NCBI RefSeq assembly: GCF_003605645.1
Contig: NZ_QVMU01000018.1
Coordinates: 28,503-92,502 of the forward strand
Length of the DNA: 64,000 bases
Direction of reading: 5' to 3'
Source of the DNA: Vibrio sinensis
GTDB taxonomy: Bacteria; Pseudomonadota; Gammaproteobacteria; Enterobacterales; Vibrionaceae
Below, one piece after another: positions 8,776 through 17,275 of this stretch; the first letter of the stretch is position 1; each line of letters begins with the position of its first letter. The notes beneath the pieces were generated by a model. That model searched no databases, was not told the origin of the DNA, and was given only the letters and a program-made list of their open reading frames with translations. The position numbers were made by a program, and so were the translations under genes.

Positions 8776-8908
8776 TCCTTGCCCCTTTATCTATCCATAG
8801 AATTCTGTCTGCCTTGAAATTCATGAAACCAAGACAGATGATACTTTCAGCCTAATATTGATACTTAATCCGACTGAAATAAAATTAAGTACATTCAACG
8901 TGTAGAAT

Positions 8909-8958
8909 TAAGTGTCACTATCAACGTTTAAAATGAACATATTGATAGTGAACACTTA
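8909..8958 (-). repeat. Long stem-loop between binding-protein and permease genes
   Basis: TAAGTGTCACTATCAA (8909-8924) pairs with TTGATAGTGAACACTTA (8942-8958) with a single bulged base and a 17-base loop. It starts 25 bases after the binding-protein stop. There is no T-run, so it looks like an mRNA-stabilising or attenuating stem that keeps the binding-protein message in excess, a common arrangement in ABC operons. Confidence 0.65.
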
Positions 8959-8982
8959 CTTTAGTTTACCGCTTCACTTTAA

Positions 8983-10536
8983 TTACTTAACCACTAGGTC
9001 GCCAAAGTAAGGCATTACCATTGGGTTAACGATATCCGCCGCTTTCACGTTAGATTTCGCGCCCCACGCTTCACTTTGCCAATGTAGAGGAACAAATGCA
9101 GCATCGTTGTACAGCGTTGCTTCTACGCCTTTCAGCATAGCTGCACGTTTAGCTGGATCAGTTTCGATGTTAGCCGCTTCAACCACTGCATCCATTTCTG
9201 GATTAGAGTAGTAACCACAGTTGTACTGGCCACGACCGGTATCTTCGTTACGCGTCATGGTTAGGAACTCATTAAAGTTCGCTGAATCTTCTGTATCTGA
9301 GTGCCAGCCGATCATCAACATATCTGCTGCACACAGGTCAAACTCAGGCCAGTATTGCGCCTTAGGCATGGTTTTAAGATCAACCTTGATACCGATTTTC
9401 GATAGCATTGCCGCCGCCGCTTGTGCCACTTTAGCGTCATTCACGTAACGGTTGTTCGGTGCCATCATGCTCAGAGTAAAGCCATCTTCATAACCCGCTT
9501 CTTTCATCAGCTGTTTAGCTTTTTTCAGATCGTAACGTGGTACCAGTGCAGTATCATGACCGACATAACCGTCAGGACTTTGTTGGCCTGCCGCAGTCGC
9601 GAAGCCTTTCATGATTTTCTTCACGATACCTTCGTTGTTAATCGCATGCACAATAGCTTGACGTACACGTACATCTTTTAATGCTTCATTACTGTTTTGG
9701 TTCATTTGGAACGTGATGATACGAGTACCCGGTAGCGTCACAAGATCGATGCCCTCAGCCGACTTCACGCGCTTATGGTCGTTCGGTGCTACTGGGTGAA
9801 TCATATCCACACCACCAGAAAGTAGTGCAGCTACACGAGTCGCATCTTCTTTGATTGGTACAAGCGTAAGCTTCTCTACGTTACCTTCTGATTCCGTATC
9901 CCAGTAATCACCAAAGCGTTCAAACTCGACTTTTACGCCTTGTTCACGCTCAGTCACGATAAATGGACCAGTACCAGAAACGTTAGTTGATGCAAAAGAA
10001 TTGCCGTGTTTCACTAACTCAGATTTATCTTTACCATCAGCGGTCTTACCTGAATAAAACTTACTATCCATTGGGAAGATATAAGTCGCCGTTTGAAGAA
10101 CCAATGGATATGGACCTTTGGTCACTAGGTCAAAAGTGTAATCATCCACTTTCACAATCTTCTCATATGGGTCGAAGATCGCTTTAAAATCTGGTGAGCT
10201 TTGTAGACGGTCGAAAGTCCAAACTACATCATCAGCAGTTAGTGCGTTACCAGAGTGGAACTTCACTCCCTCACGTAGTTTGAAACGCATAGTCTTGTCA
10301 TCAATACGTTCCCAGCTTTGTGCAAGACGAGGTTCAAAATCCATCTCTTGGGTGAAGCGAACAAGTGGATCAAATACCATGTGTGACATTTGCAGCGTAC
10401 CGCCAGATAGCTGCTCATGTGGGTCTAAAGATACTGGGTCAGCTGCGTAGCCAACTTTAATATCTGCTGCCATAGCGTTAAAGCTTAGACCTGCAGCCAT
10501 TAGCGCCACTGCTAATTTGCTTTTCATGGTTTTCAT
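8983..10536 (-). CDS. Periplasmic peptide-binding protein of ABC transporter (SBP_bac_5)
   Basis: 517 aa. The ATG at 10536 is chosen because AAGGAG lies 7 bases before it and the product then opens with a clean signal peptide (MKTMKSK, hydrophobic core, NAMA cleavage before ADIKVG). Reading from 10614 would put 26 residues before the signal. Family 5 motifs are clear: DPVSLDPHEQ, AQSWERIDDKTMRFKLREGVKFHSG, LTADDVVWTFDR, and GTGPFIV. It captures the substrate, probably a short peptide, and delivers it to the two permeases. It lies 85 bases after the ATPase gene. Confidence 0.9.
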   Translation of the reverse strand: MKTMKSKLAVALMAAGLSFNAMAADIKVGYAADPVSLDPHEQLSGGTLQMSHMVFDPLVRFTQEMDFEPRLAQSWERIDDKTMRFKLREGVKFHSGNALTADDVVWTFDRLQSSPDFKAIFDPYEKIVKVDDYTFDLVTKGPYPLVLQTATYIFPMDSKFYSGKTADGKDKSELVKHGNSFASTNVSGTGPFIVTEREQGVKVEFERFGDYWDTESEGNVEKLTLVPIKEDATRVAALLSGGVDMIHPVAPNDHKRVKSAEGIDLVTLPGTRIITFQMNQNSNEALKDVRVRQAIVHAINNEGIVKKIMKGFATAAGQQSPDGYVGHDTALVPRYDLKKAKQLMKEAGYEDGFTLSMMAPNNRYVNDAKVAQAAAAMLSKIGIKVDLKTMPKAQYWPEFDLCAADMLMIGWHSDTEDSANFNEFLTMTRNEDTGRGQYNCGYYSNPEMDAVVEAANIETDPAKRAAMLKGVEATLYNDAAFVPLHWQSEAWGAKSNVKAADIVNPMVMPYFGDLVVK

Positions 10537-10621
10537 TGCATAACTCCTTATGCGGGATCCAATCCCTAATTGTTGTGTTTGCATCAAATTGATAGCGAAG
10601 CTACTGCCTGCCATCCACGAC

Positions 10622-12337
10622 TTATGCCGTTTTTATTGCTTCTCTTAATCCGGTAAATTCCGGCATCAAAGAAATAAGTTGTTTACTGTATTCATGCTGC
10701 GGAGCAGTAAATAAACGTTCAGTAGGAGCGACTTCAAGTAACGTACCCATCTTCATTACACCAACGCGGTCGCACATTTGGCGAATAACCGGCAAATCAT
10801 GGCTAATAAATAACATGGTGAGGTTGAGCTCATCTTGAAGGTCTTTAAGTAAGTTCAGAATCTGTGCCTGTACCGATACATCCAATGCTGAAGTCGGTTC
10901 ATCACAAATAAGTAGACGTGGCCTTGTAGCAAGAGCGCGCGCGATAGAAATACGTTGACGCTGACCGCCAGAAAATTCATGTGGGTATTTCACGCCTGCC
11001 ATTCTGCCTAAACCAACATGATCTAACAGATCGTTAACGATCTGTCGCGTTTCTGCTTCACTATTGGTAAGTTTATGAAAGCGAATAGGTTCTGCGATGA
11101 TATCGAAAATTTTCATGCGTGGATTCATCGAAGAGTATGGGTTTTGAAACACCATCTGCATTTGGCGACGTAAAGGACGACGCTGCTTTTCAGAGGTCAT
11201 TGCCGTTAAATCGGTTCCCTCAAAGGTTACTCGTCCTGAGTTCGGTGCATATAGACCGGCAATAATTCGAGCGATAGTCGATTTACCCGATCCCGATTCC
11301 CCAACAAGACCGAAAGTCTCACCTTCAATCACATCAAAACTGACATTGTTAGATGCTTGAACGTATTCACGTCGACTTTCAAACAATGAATCTTTCGTCA
11401 CAAAGCGTAGACTGACATTTTCAACGGTTAATAGAGAACCCTCATAAGAGCGCTGATCTTGGCTTTGCCCTAACCAGTGATTTTTAACGTCTAACGGTTC
11501 CATTTCGTGCGCTTCTTCTATGTAGCTCACCAAAGGAAAACGAGACAATTTAATATCTGAACGAGGCACTGCTGAAATTAAGCTGCGAGTATAGGAATGA
11601 TCGGGATCGCCAAGAACCTTAGCCGTGGGGCCAAATTCAACTAAATCACCACGGTACATTACCGCAACGCGATCCGTTACATTGGAAACAACACCCATAT
11701 CGTGGGTAACCAACATACAACCTACGTTGTTCTTAATGCACAACTCACGAATCAAACTCAAGATTTGGTCTTGGATAGAAACATCTAAAGCCGTGGTCGG
11801 TTCATCTGCAATAATTAAATCGGGCTCGCCGGCTAGCGCTATCGCAATCACAACACGCTGACGCATACCACCAGAAAACTGGTGAGGGTATTGTTTCAAA
11901 CGATTTTCAGGTTGTGGGATACCGACTTGGTTCATTAATGACAATGAACGCTGATAAGCTTCTTCATCTGTCACCGACATGTTGGCGTGAATGGTTTCTT
12001 TTAACTGCTGTTCAACCGTAAAAAGAGGGTTCAACGAAGTCATCGGATCTTGGAAGATAAAACCAATTTTTGAACCACGCACTTTGCGCATCTGCTCTGG
12101 GGATAAACCAGAGATTTTCTCTCCTTCAAGATAAACATCACCACTGGCGATCAAACCTGGAGGGCTTAACAAATCAATGACGGCATTACCTACCGTTGAT
12201 TTCCCCGCACCAGACTCGCCAACAACACCAACAATTTCACCACGTTCAATATTTAATGACAGCGACTTAACAGCCGCATGCACACCATGACGTGACGGAT
12301 ATTCAATACGAAGGTTTTTAACTTCTAAAAGTGACAT
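10622..12337 (-). CDS. Fused double ATPase of peptide ABC transporter (DppD-DppF fusion)
   Basis: 571 aa with two complete ABC domains. Domain 1 has GESGAGKS (Walker A), FSGGMRQR signature and DEPTTALD Walker B. Domain 2 has GESGSGKS, FSGGQRQR and DEPTSALD. Between them is the oligopeptide-ATPase C-terminal motif (HSYTRSLISAVP). Separate DppD and DppF proteins exist in E. coli; here both are in one chain, as in YejF or GsiA. Cytosolic, powers import through the two permeases. It is first in the operon, and its position ahead of the binding protein is less common than binding-protein-first order. Confidence 0.9.
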   Translation of the reverse strand: MSLLEVKNLRIEYPSRHGVHAAVKSLSLNIERGEIVGVVGESGAGKSTVGNAVIDLLSPPGLIASGDVYLEGEKISGLSPEQMRKVRGSKIGFIFQDPMTSLNPLFTVEQQLKETIHANMSVTDEEAYQRSLSLMNQVGIPQPENRLKQYPHQFSGGMRQRVVIAIALAGEPDLIIADEPTTALDVSIQDQILSLIRELCIKNNVGCMLVTHDMGVVSNVTDRVAVMYRGDLVEFGPTAKVLGDPDHSYTRSLISAVPRSDIKLSRFPLVSYIEEAHEMEPLDVKNHWLGQSQDQRSYEGSLLTVENVSLRFVTKDSLFESRREYVQASNNVSFDVIEGETFGLVGESGSGKSTIARIIAGLYAPNSGRVTFEGTDLTAMTSEKQRRPLRRQMQMVFQNPYSSMNPRMKIFDIIAEPIRFHKLTNSEAETRQIVNDLLDHVGLGRMAGVKYPHEFSGGQRQRISIARALATRPRLLICDEPTSALDVSVQAQILNLLKDLQDELNLTMLFISHDLPVIRQMCDRVGVMKMGTLLEVAPTERLFTAPQHEYSKQLISLMPEFTGLREAIKTA

Positions 12338-12934
12338 TACCAGACCTCTACTGCTTTGGCAGTTTTCTGCCCTGTCTGTAAAAATGAATCCATTCTTTGC
12401 CAGAACAGTGTTCTGACAATTTACAAGAGCATCAATTTGGCAAATATTTCACAAAAAAGCAACAAACACAGTATAAAAAGTCGAAATGGAACAAAAAACA
12501 AGCAGCATATCAAAATATCTATGCATAACCTTTGGATCATTCATTGTCATATTCTTAGCTTACTTAATGGTATAACCAGTCAAAAACACCACTAAAATGA
12601 TTAAAACAGGCTAAATAGCTAAAAGGCCTACCAAAGCAAACTGCATACTCAAACATATAAATCGCATACTTAATCGTTAACAGTGACGATACATAACATC
12701 AATGAAGTAGTGTTATTTCAGACAATTAGATCTCCATAAAAGACCGAATCCAGCATAGACACCAAAAACATAAGGAATTGGCAGTTAAATCATTCAATGA
12801 AGTACTCATAAGTTGCTTAGGGTCACTCATGAATAGTCATATAGAATATTAAAGACAGCAGAATCGTTGGAAAAAGAAATAATGCCGCTTTTCGTGGATA
12901 TTAAAAGGCAATGGGTATCAAAATATTTATAAGC
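12338..12934. other. Non-coding stretch between the ABC operon and the tRNA cluster
   Basis: About 600 AT-rich bases. It should hold the promoter of the ABC operon (minus strand). I see no convincing coding frame, hairpin array or recognised operator; the short frames present lack ribosome sites and codon bias. Confidence 0.5.
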
Positions 12935-12967
12935 AATAAAAAGGCCCTAGCATTTCTGCTAAGGCCT
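12935..12967 (-). terminator. Second (outer) terminator after the tRNA cluster
   Basis: AGGCCCTAGCA (12942-12952), loop TTTC, TGCTAAGGCCT (12957-12967), followed on the minus strand by a T-run. It has the same GAAA-loop design as the inner terminator at 13065-13094. Confidence 0.8.
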
Positions 12968-13064
12968 GAAGATAGGGTGTAGAGAATTCTGCGCTGATTA
13001 GAATATCTCTTTATAGCGCGCACTCTTTCAAATTAATATTTCTAATATCATTAAATGACAGATG
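12968..13064 (-). pseudogene. Decayed tRNA 3' remnant between two terminators
   Basis: On the plus strand GGGTGTAGAGAATTC (about 12975-12989) resembles the T-arm and acceptor end of the neighbouring tRNA-Pro (GGTGAAGAGGGATTC) and of tRNA-Trp (GGGGTGGAGAGATTC). The rest cannot be folded as a tRNA. It sits between two tRNA-type terminators, so it looks like a degenerated tRNA-plus-terminator unit. Resemblance is by eye only. Confidence 0.4.
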
Positions 13065-13094
13065 TAAAAAAGCCCCAGCATTTCTGCTGGGGCT
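13065..13094 (-). terminator. Terminator of the Arg-His-Pro-His-Pro tRNA cluster
   Basis: AGCCCCAGCA (13071-13080), loop TTTC, TGCTGGGGCT (13085-13094): a perfect 10-bp stem with a GAAA loop on the minus strand and a T-run after it. The same terminator sequence recurs in the tRNA-Trp array near 63.1-63.7 kb. Confidence 0.92.
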
Positions 13095-13102
13095 TAGTGT
13101 AG

Positions 13103-13179
<77 letters not shown>

Positions 13180-13232
13180 ACAAAGTTTTATCTTAATTTT
13201 CATTAAGAAAGGGAGCAAAGCTACCTAAATAA

Positions 13233-13308
13233 TGGGGTGGCTAACGGGATTTGAACCCGCGACAACCGGAATCACAATCCGGGACTCTACCAACTGAGCT
13301 ATAGCCAC
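13233..13308 (-). tRNA. tRNA-His (anticodon GTG), copy 2
   Basis: Acceptor GTGGCTA pairs with TAGCCAC; an extra 5' G is encoded at 13309 opposite C73 as expected for tRNA-His, and CCA is encoded. Anticodon GTG. The T-arm is GCGGG-TTCAAAT-CCCGT. Confidence 0.97.
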
Positions 13309-13355
13309 CACAATTTCTTCTGTCTATCGCTTAATCTAAGCCACAAACTAAATAG

Positions 13356-13432
<77 letters not shown>

Positions 13433-13487
13433 ACTAAAGTTTCTTCTCGATTTTAATCAAGAAAGGAAGCAAATGCTACCTGAATAA

Positions 13488-13563
13488 TGGGGTGGCTAAC
13501 GAGGCTTGAACTCGCGACAACCGGAATCACAATCCGGGACTCTACCAACTGAGCTATAGCCAC
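13488..13563 (-). tRNA. tRNA-His (anticodon GTG), copy 1
   Basis: Same as the other tRNA-His except in the T-arm, which is GCGAG-TTCAAGC-CTCGT. One stem pair has changed from G-C to A-T on both sides, so the fold is kept. Extra 5' G at 13564; CCA encoded. Confidence 0.96.
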
Positions 13564-13597
13564 CACTGTTTTTTACCGATAATACTTCCGAGGCACA

Positions 13598-13674
<77 letters not shown>

Positions 13675-13694
13675 ATGCCCTATCGGCGGAGAGG

Positions 13695-13724
13695 AATAAT
13701 ACGGATATCACACTATGCCGTCTA
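13695..13724 (-). promoter_or_regulatory. Sigma-70 promoter of the tRNA cluster
   Basis: On the minus strand, TAGACG (plus 13719-13724) as -35, 17-base spacer, TATTAT (plus 13696-13701) as -10, then a GC-rich discriminator (CTCTCCGCCG) before tRNA-Arg. GC-rich discriminators are typical of stringently controlled stable-RNA promoters. Confidence 0.65.
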
Positions 13725-13954
13725 GTGTTTTTTTTACTTTTTTTCCTGACTGCTGTCTTTTTCGGCAATATAACAGTAATAAGCAACAAATAGGGATGTG
13801 ATGTAACCCTTGTCGCGAGTATGTAGTGGTTTATTGCAACAACTTATCGGGATATAATCACTCAATATTTACATTGTTTTAACAGCGTTAAAGCATACAC
13901 ATCAGTCACACTCTAATAATTAGGTAAGCACGAACTTACCCTTAGGAATGTAAA

Positions 13955-14377
13955 GTGAGTTTAATGGATATGTCTCGAAAAATCTTAACCGTTTTGGTCG
14001 CGGCGCTAACTTTCGCTAGTGCCTCTATTGCAGCAACTGTCAGTCAAGCAGAGCACGACTCTATTGTTGAACGAATTCAACCCGTTGGTAATGTCTATTT
14101 AGCAGGTAGCGAGCCGGTCGTCGTCGTTCAGACAGGCCCACGTGATGGCGCGAGTGTTTATGGCACATTCTGTATTGCTTGTCATGCTAGCGGTGTCAGC
14201 GGTGCACCTAAACTAGGTGACGCGGCAGATTGGGCCCCTCGTATTGCTCAAGGCACTGAAGTCTTAAACAACCATGCGATTAACGGTTTTAATGCTATGC
14301 CACCAAAAGGCTCTTGCATGGATTGCTCTGATGATGAAATCATCGCCGCTATCGAACACATGATTGCTGGCTTATAA
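13955..14377 (+). CDS. Cytochrome c5 family monohaem protein
   Basis: 140 aa periplasmic c-type cytochrome. A signal peptide (RKILTVLVAALTFASASIAA) is followed by one haem site CIACH (about residues 70-74) and a distal Met ligand in NAMPPKGSCMDC, where the two extra cysteines likely form the disulfide known in cytochrome c5. It carries electrons between respiratory complexes. The GTG at 13955 is chosen because TTAGGA lies 7 bases upstream; ATG codons at 13964 and 13970 are alternatives. Monocistronic, convergent with rep. Confidence 0.88.
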   Translation: MSLMDMSRKILTVLVAALTFASASIAATVSQAEHDSIVERIQPVGNVYLAGSEPVVVVQTGPRDGASVYGTFCIACHASGVSGAPKLGDAADWAPRIAQGTEVLNNHAINGFNAMPPKGSCMDCSDDEIIAAIEHMIAGL

Positions 14378-14399
14378 ACCCTCTCAATATTGCTTCAAA

Positions 14400-14436
14400 G
14401 AAAAAGGCTTGGTCATTGACCAAGCCTTTGTTTATT
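14400..14436. terminator. Bidirectional terminator between cytochrome c5 and rep
   Basis: AAAGGCTTGGTC (14403-14414), loop ATT, GACCAAGCCTTT (14418-14429), T-rich on the right and A-rich on the left. A close sequence variant serves ubiK and ilvC at 22003. Confidence 0.88.
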
Positions 14437-16450
14437 TTTTATTGAACATCGATCTTATATTGGCAATATGCGCCTGCCCTTTCGCCATTCGCTCTTCTTG
14501 TGTAACGGGCTTTTTGTTTTGCTCCCAATCCACATCATCGAACGGCAGTTCATCTAAGAAACGACTTTGAGTTGGTTTAAGTAACTCACCATACTGACGA
14601 CGTTCCTTACACATGGTGAACGTCAGCTCTTTCTGTGCTCGGGTAATGCCCACGTACATCAATCGTCGTTCTTCTTCGACGTTATCTTCATCAATACTGG
14701 TTTGGTGAGGCAAAATCCCCTCTTCAGCACCAATTAAGAAGACATAAGGAAATTCCAGCCCTTTAGACGCGTGTAGCGTCATCAATTGAACCGCATCGCT
14801 ATCATCATTTTCTTCCCCACGTTCCATCATGTCACGCAGTGTGAGGCGTTGTACGACTTCTTTCAGGTTCTTCTCTTCTTGATCATAGTTATCCCCCTCA
14901 AGGTCCGACACAATCCAAGAATAGAGATCAGAAACGTTCTTCATACGCATTTCTGCGGCTTTTGGGCTAGAAGAGGTTTCATACAACCAGTCTTCATAAT
15001 GAATATCCCGCACTAAAGAACGTACTGCTTCAACGGTATCTCCACGCTCCGCTTGATCGGCAATCTTCACTAACCAATGGGTAAATCGGCGTAGATTCTC
15101 CAACCCTCGCCCAGACAGATGCTGCTCTAAGCCCATTTCAAAGCTCGCTTCGAATAAACTCTTGCCACGCATGTTAGCGTAACTGCCTAGCTTCTCTAGG
15201 GTTACAGGCCCTATTTCACGTTTCGGCGTGTTCACGATGCGTAAGAAAGCATTGTCATCATCAGAGTTCACTAGGATTCGTAAGTACGCCATCATGTCTT
15301 TGATTTCAGCACGAGCAAAGAATGATGTTCCGCCAGAAAGCTTATAAGGCACTCGGTTTTGCATTAGCGACTTTTCAATCAAGCGAGATTGGTGATTACC
15401 ACGATATAAAATGGCGTAATCACGATACTCGGTTCGATTTAAAAATTTATGCGCAATGATTTCACCGGTAACTCGTTCTGCTTCATGATCTTCATTTTTC
15501 GCCAATAATATTTTGAGTTTCTCTCCATCGGGTAGTTCAGAGAATAACTTCTTCTCATAGACGTGAGGGTTGTTAGCAATCAAGATATTTGCAGAGCGCA
15601 ATATACGGTTCGTTGAACGATAATTTTGCTCCAACTTAATCAAACGTAGATTAGGGTAATCCTCCCCAAGCAAGACTAAGTTCTGCGGTTTAGCTCCGCG
15701 CCATGAATAGATCGACTGGTCGTCATCACCAACCACCGTTAGTCGGCAACGCTCGCCCACGAGTAGTTTTACCAATTCATATTGACTGGTATTGGTATCT
15801 TGATACTCATCCACCAGCAAATAACGAATGCGGTTTTGCCAACGCTGACGAACCTCTTCATTGGTTTTTAGTAACCACACGGGCAAAGCAATTAAATCAT
15901 CAAAATCAAGCGCGTTATATGCTTTCATCTGCTTCTGATACATTTCAAAACAGAATGCAAACAACTGTTCCTGCTCACCTTTTGCCAACCCTTTTGCTTG
16001 GTCAGGAGTGAGCATGTCGTTTTTCCAGTTTGAAATCGTACTCAGTAATTGACGTAAGAGATCCTTGTCTCCATCCAACTGCTTTTCTGTCAGCTCTTTT
16101 AATAGGGCCAATTGGTCCTGATCATCAAACAATGAAAAGCCTGATTTCAACCCAAGGGATTTGTACTCTCGCTTAATAATATTTAAGCCAAGAGTATGGA
16201 ATGTGGAGACCATCAACCCTTTAGACTCTGCTTTACCTAAAGTTTGCCCAACACGCTCTTTCATTTCACGTGCGGCTTTATTGGTAAAGGTCACGGCGGC
16301 AATGTTGCGAGCTTTATAGCCGCATTGCTGAACCAAGTAAGCAATTTTATTGGTAATAACTCGAGTCTTACCGGAACCTGCACCTGCAAGCACTAGGCAC
16401 GGCCCTGATACATATTTAACTGCTTGATCCTGTCCGGGGTTCAGCTTCAT
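14432..16450 (-). CDS. rep: ATP-dependent DNA helicase Rep (SF1)
   Basis: 672 aa against 673 in E. coli. It is a 3'-5' helicase that clears proteins ahead of replication forks and helps restart. Walker A AGAGSGKT is at residues 22-29, Walker B is DEYQDTN, and other SF1 motifs are QNYRSTNRI, VNTPKREIG (in the 2B region) and LMTLHASKGLEFPYVFLIG. The opening MKLNPGQDQAVKYVSGPCLVL is Rep rather than UvrD. Single gene, with no close co-directional partner. Confidence 0.96.
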   Translation of the reverse strand: MKLNPGQDQAVKYVSGPCLVLAGAGSGKTRVITNKIAYLVQQCGYKARNIAAVTFTNKAAREMKERVGQTLGKAESKGLMVSTFHTLGLNIIKREYKSLGLKSGFSLFDDQDQLALLKELTEKQLDGDKDLLRQLLSTISNWKNDMLTPDQAKGLAKGEQEQLFAFCFEMYQKQMKAYNALDFDDLIALPVWLLKTNEEVRQRWQNRIRYLLVDEYQDTNTSQYELVKLLVGERCRLTVVGDDDQSIYSWRGAKPQNLVLLGEDYPNLRLIKLEQNYRSTNRILRSANILIANNPHVYEKKLFSELPDGEKLKILLAKNEDHEAERVTGEIIAHKFLNRTEYRDYAILYRGNHQSRLIEKSLMQNRVPYKLSGGTSFFARAEIKDMMAYLRILVNSDDDNAFLRIVNTPKREIGPVTLEKLGSYANMRGKSLFEASFEMGLEQHLSGRGLENLRRFTHWLVKIADQAERGDTVEAVRSLVRDIHYEDWLYETSSSPKAAEMRMKNVSDLYSWIVSDLEGDNYDQEEKNLKEVVQRLTLRDMMERGEENDDSDAVQLMTLHASKGLEFPYVFLIGAEEGILPHQTSIDEDNVEEERRLMYVGITRAQKELTFTMCKERRQYGELLKPTQSRFLDELPFDDVDWEQNKKPVTQEERMAKGQAHIANIRSMFNKK

Positions 16451-16636
16451 AGATGCCTCAATGACGAAAAATAATGGCGCTTATAATAATGGCGCAACAA
16501 TGGGATTGCTACGATTAAAACTCGAGCAGCGCACCAAGGTTCAACGATTAAACCCAATCAAATGAAAATAAAGGCAATTAACCTGATTTTTACAAATTTC
16601 AGGCCATACTCTATTGCATAGATGTATATACTTTAG

Positions 16637-16668
16637 TCTATAATGAATGAACGTTCATTCATTATAGA
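16637..16668. promoter_or_regulatory. 32-bp perfect palindrome, likely operator of the efflux repressor
   Basis: TCTATAATGAATGAAC followed directly by its reverse complement, with no spacer. It ends 7 bases before the TetR-family start codon, in the place expected for an autoregulatory operator. TetR dimers bind such palindromes. Function is inferred from position. Confidence 0.75.
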
Positions 16669-16675
16669 TAGGCAA

Positions 16676-17257
16676 ATGTCTAGAAAATCTTCGGTAGATA
16701 AGCAAGTACAAATATTAACAGCAGCAGAAAAACTGATTGCTGAGTCCGGATTTCAGGGCTTGTCGATGCAAAAAGTGGCCAACGAAGCTGGAGTCGCTGC
16801 TGGCACTATTTATCGCTATTTTTCCGACAAAGAGGATTTACTAAATGAAGTGCGTTTGCATGTTGCCCAGCGTATAGCAACCGCTGTTCAAGCTGGGGTT
16901 AACGATGAAATGCCGTTAGAAGTACGCTTTCGAACCATGTGGTTAAACATCTGGAATTTAGCGTCCTCTAACATGAGTGCATTAAGCAATCGAGTCCAAT
17001 ATGAATCTCTTCCGGTCACAAACGATAAAAAAACTCGGGAACTCGAGCGAGAAATGTTTGCCCAAGTGGAGCGCCTATTTACTGAGGGTCAGGAGCAAGG
17101 AGTTATTAAGCAGCTTGATAGCCGAGTGCTTTTTGTTTTGAGCTTTGAAGCAAGCGTAACACTGTCGCGCAAACATGCCTTGGGATTCTATCAACTGGAT
17201 GATGCGGCCCTTGATGCGGTCATTGAAGCCAGTTGGGATGCAATAATCAATCATTAA
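16676..17257 (+). CDS. vexR: TetR-family repressor of the RND operon (VexR-like)
   Basis: 193 aa from the ATG at 16676. An in-frame ATG at 16643 lies inside the palindromic operator and would add 11 unlikely residues, and AGG lies just before 16676. The N-terminal HTH spans residues about 8-55 (ILTAAEKLIAESGFQGLSMQ, then AGVAAGTIYRYFSDKEDLL). The rest is a helical ligand-binding dimer domain. It is 18 bases ahead of the membrane-fusion gene in the same operon. The name comes from synteny with V. cholerae vexR-vexA-vexB beside ilvC (recalled). The inducers are unknown here; bile or detergents are likely by analogy. Confidence 0.85.
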   Translation: MSRKSSVDKQVQILTAAEKLIAESGFQGLSMQKVANEAGVAAGTIYRYFSDKEDLLNEVRLHVAQRIATAVQAGVNDEMPLEVRFRTMWLNIWNLASSNMSALSNRVQYESLPVTNDKKTRELEREMFAQVERLFTEGQEQGVIKQLDSRVLFVLSFEASVTLSRKHALGFYQLDDAALDAVIEASWDAIINH

Positions 17258-17275
17258 CTTGGAGTTCTAATTAGA

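Noticed and set aside
10537..10614. Upstream 26 codons of the peptide-binding protein
   Set aside because: They would precede a proper signal peptide, and the strong AAGGAG site belongs to ATG 10536.
12356..12595. 79-codon plus-strand frame upstream of the ABC operon
   Set aside because: AT-rich, Lys/Asn/His/Ser-biased sequence without ribosome site or recognisable domain.
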